DNA from: Coprinus comatus
Taxonomy: Eukaryota > Basidiomycota > Agaricomycetes > Agaricales > Agaricaceae
Reading direction: 5' to 3'
Assembly (NCBI GenBank): GCA_034638255.1
Contig: JAWPGT010000058.1
Location: forward strand, 1-64,000
DNA length: 64,000 nt
Shown here: in pieces, positions 63,408 to 64,000 of the stretch
Layout: each line of letters begins with the position of its first letter
Position numbering within the stretch: position 1 is the first letter of the stretch
Notes under the pieces: model-generated
Seen by the model: the letters and a program-made list of their open reading frames with translations, nothing else
Databases searched by the model: none
What the model was told of the DNA's origin: nothing
Program-made: the position numbers and the translations under genes

Positions 63408-64000
63408 AGTGTGGGTGAGATATGGGGGCAGAAAGGATGTTGTTCAAGGGGAAAAATGAATTCAAGAGCGGGGTTGAGAAATATGTAAAATGAGGAAGCC
63501 TCACAACATCCAGTCGCGGGATGAATAGTAGAGTGTGGTTCTGAGATGAATCTGTATATGGTGACGGGAGGAACGAAACGCGGATACAGCGACGAGGTTT
63601 GTGATGAGGAGTGCCCTGTGCAGTACTTACCAAAAGGCTGCAACGACGGACCTTTGTATTTACTAACTTGAGCATCGAGATGCTGACGTATAAGTAATCC
63701 CAGTGATTTGAATCGACGATCTGACTTCTGGTTCGTGACAGTCACCGCTGCCAGGACATAGAGCCGGCTCGCTAGGCACAGCAGGTTGGATTTCAATTGA
63801 ATCGAATCTTCTTGGGATCTCCTTCCGAAGCATAACCGGGCCCTTGGGATTGCTTTCGGAGTAGGCCGAAAACACCTGAGCGACGTAAACCCCAAAAGGC
63901 TGAGCTGGGAGTCCTCGTGATGGTTTCAGAATGGTAACTCGCCTTCACAACGACAGTTCGCACAGATTGTGGCGTTGGGCGATGAAGTTTTGCCATGGTT
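63408..64000 (-). other. Upstream of the HMG-box gene
   Basis: Overlapping minus-strand open frames (63404-63895, 63793-63996) lack domains and probably reflect 5' UTR or promoter. A gene entering from beyond the window cannot be excluded. Confidence 0.35.

Overview
The window is nuclear DNA of a filamentous basidiomycete, most likely an Agaricomycete. Genes are split by many short introns (about 45-75 nt, GTRNGT...YAG). The families are typical of mushroom-forming fungi: a DUF6534 membrane protein, F-box proteins, NACHT NTPases, MACPF proteins, a fasciclin-domain secreted protein, Zn2Cys6 and HMG-box regulators. No rRNA, convincing tRNA, CRISPR array or complete transposon was seen.

Layout. 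(1) 1-11 kb is an accessory zone: a DUF6534 multi-pass membrane protein, a P-loop-less NACHT-related remnant, and an F-box gene with two decayed copies. (2) 11-16 kb holds two convergent genes of unknown function. (3) 15.7-23.2 kb holds a secretory-type flavin monooxygenase and an unusually long ATG4 autophagy protease. (4) 25.5-34.7 kb is a family-expansion cluster on one strand: two apparently complete MACPF (perforin-fold) genes, a third copy truncated by an internal deletion, then a NACHT NTPase gene. (5) 35.1-48.3 kb holds a CaMK-type kinase, a Zn2Cys6 regulator, a long gene-poor stretch and the histone chaperone NAP1. (6) 52.4-63.4 kb is a conserved-looking tail: TauD/TfdA dioxygenase, two-FAS1 secreted protein, a 77-aa Tom6-like membrane protein, peroxisomal 2,4-dienoyl-CoA reductase with a PTS1-like end, and an HMG-box factor.

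Two themes stand out. First, local duplication and decay: MACPF, F-box and NACHT families each have an intact member plus broken relatives here, and the structure of the broken MACPF copy shows how it formed. A NACHT NTPase directly downstream of MACPF genes on the same strand could be a fungal recognition/pore-forming neighbourhood, but that link is only inference. Second, several otherwise good genes (DUF6534, NACHT remnant, F-box, 11.5-kb gene, ATG4, kinase) each show a single point where the frame slips by one base or needs an intron of 40 nt or less. The cause could be residual indel errors in the assembly, very short introns, or real decay. Exon boundaries given are by-eye predictions.
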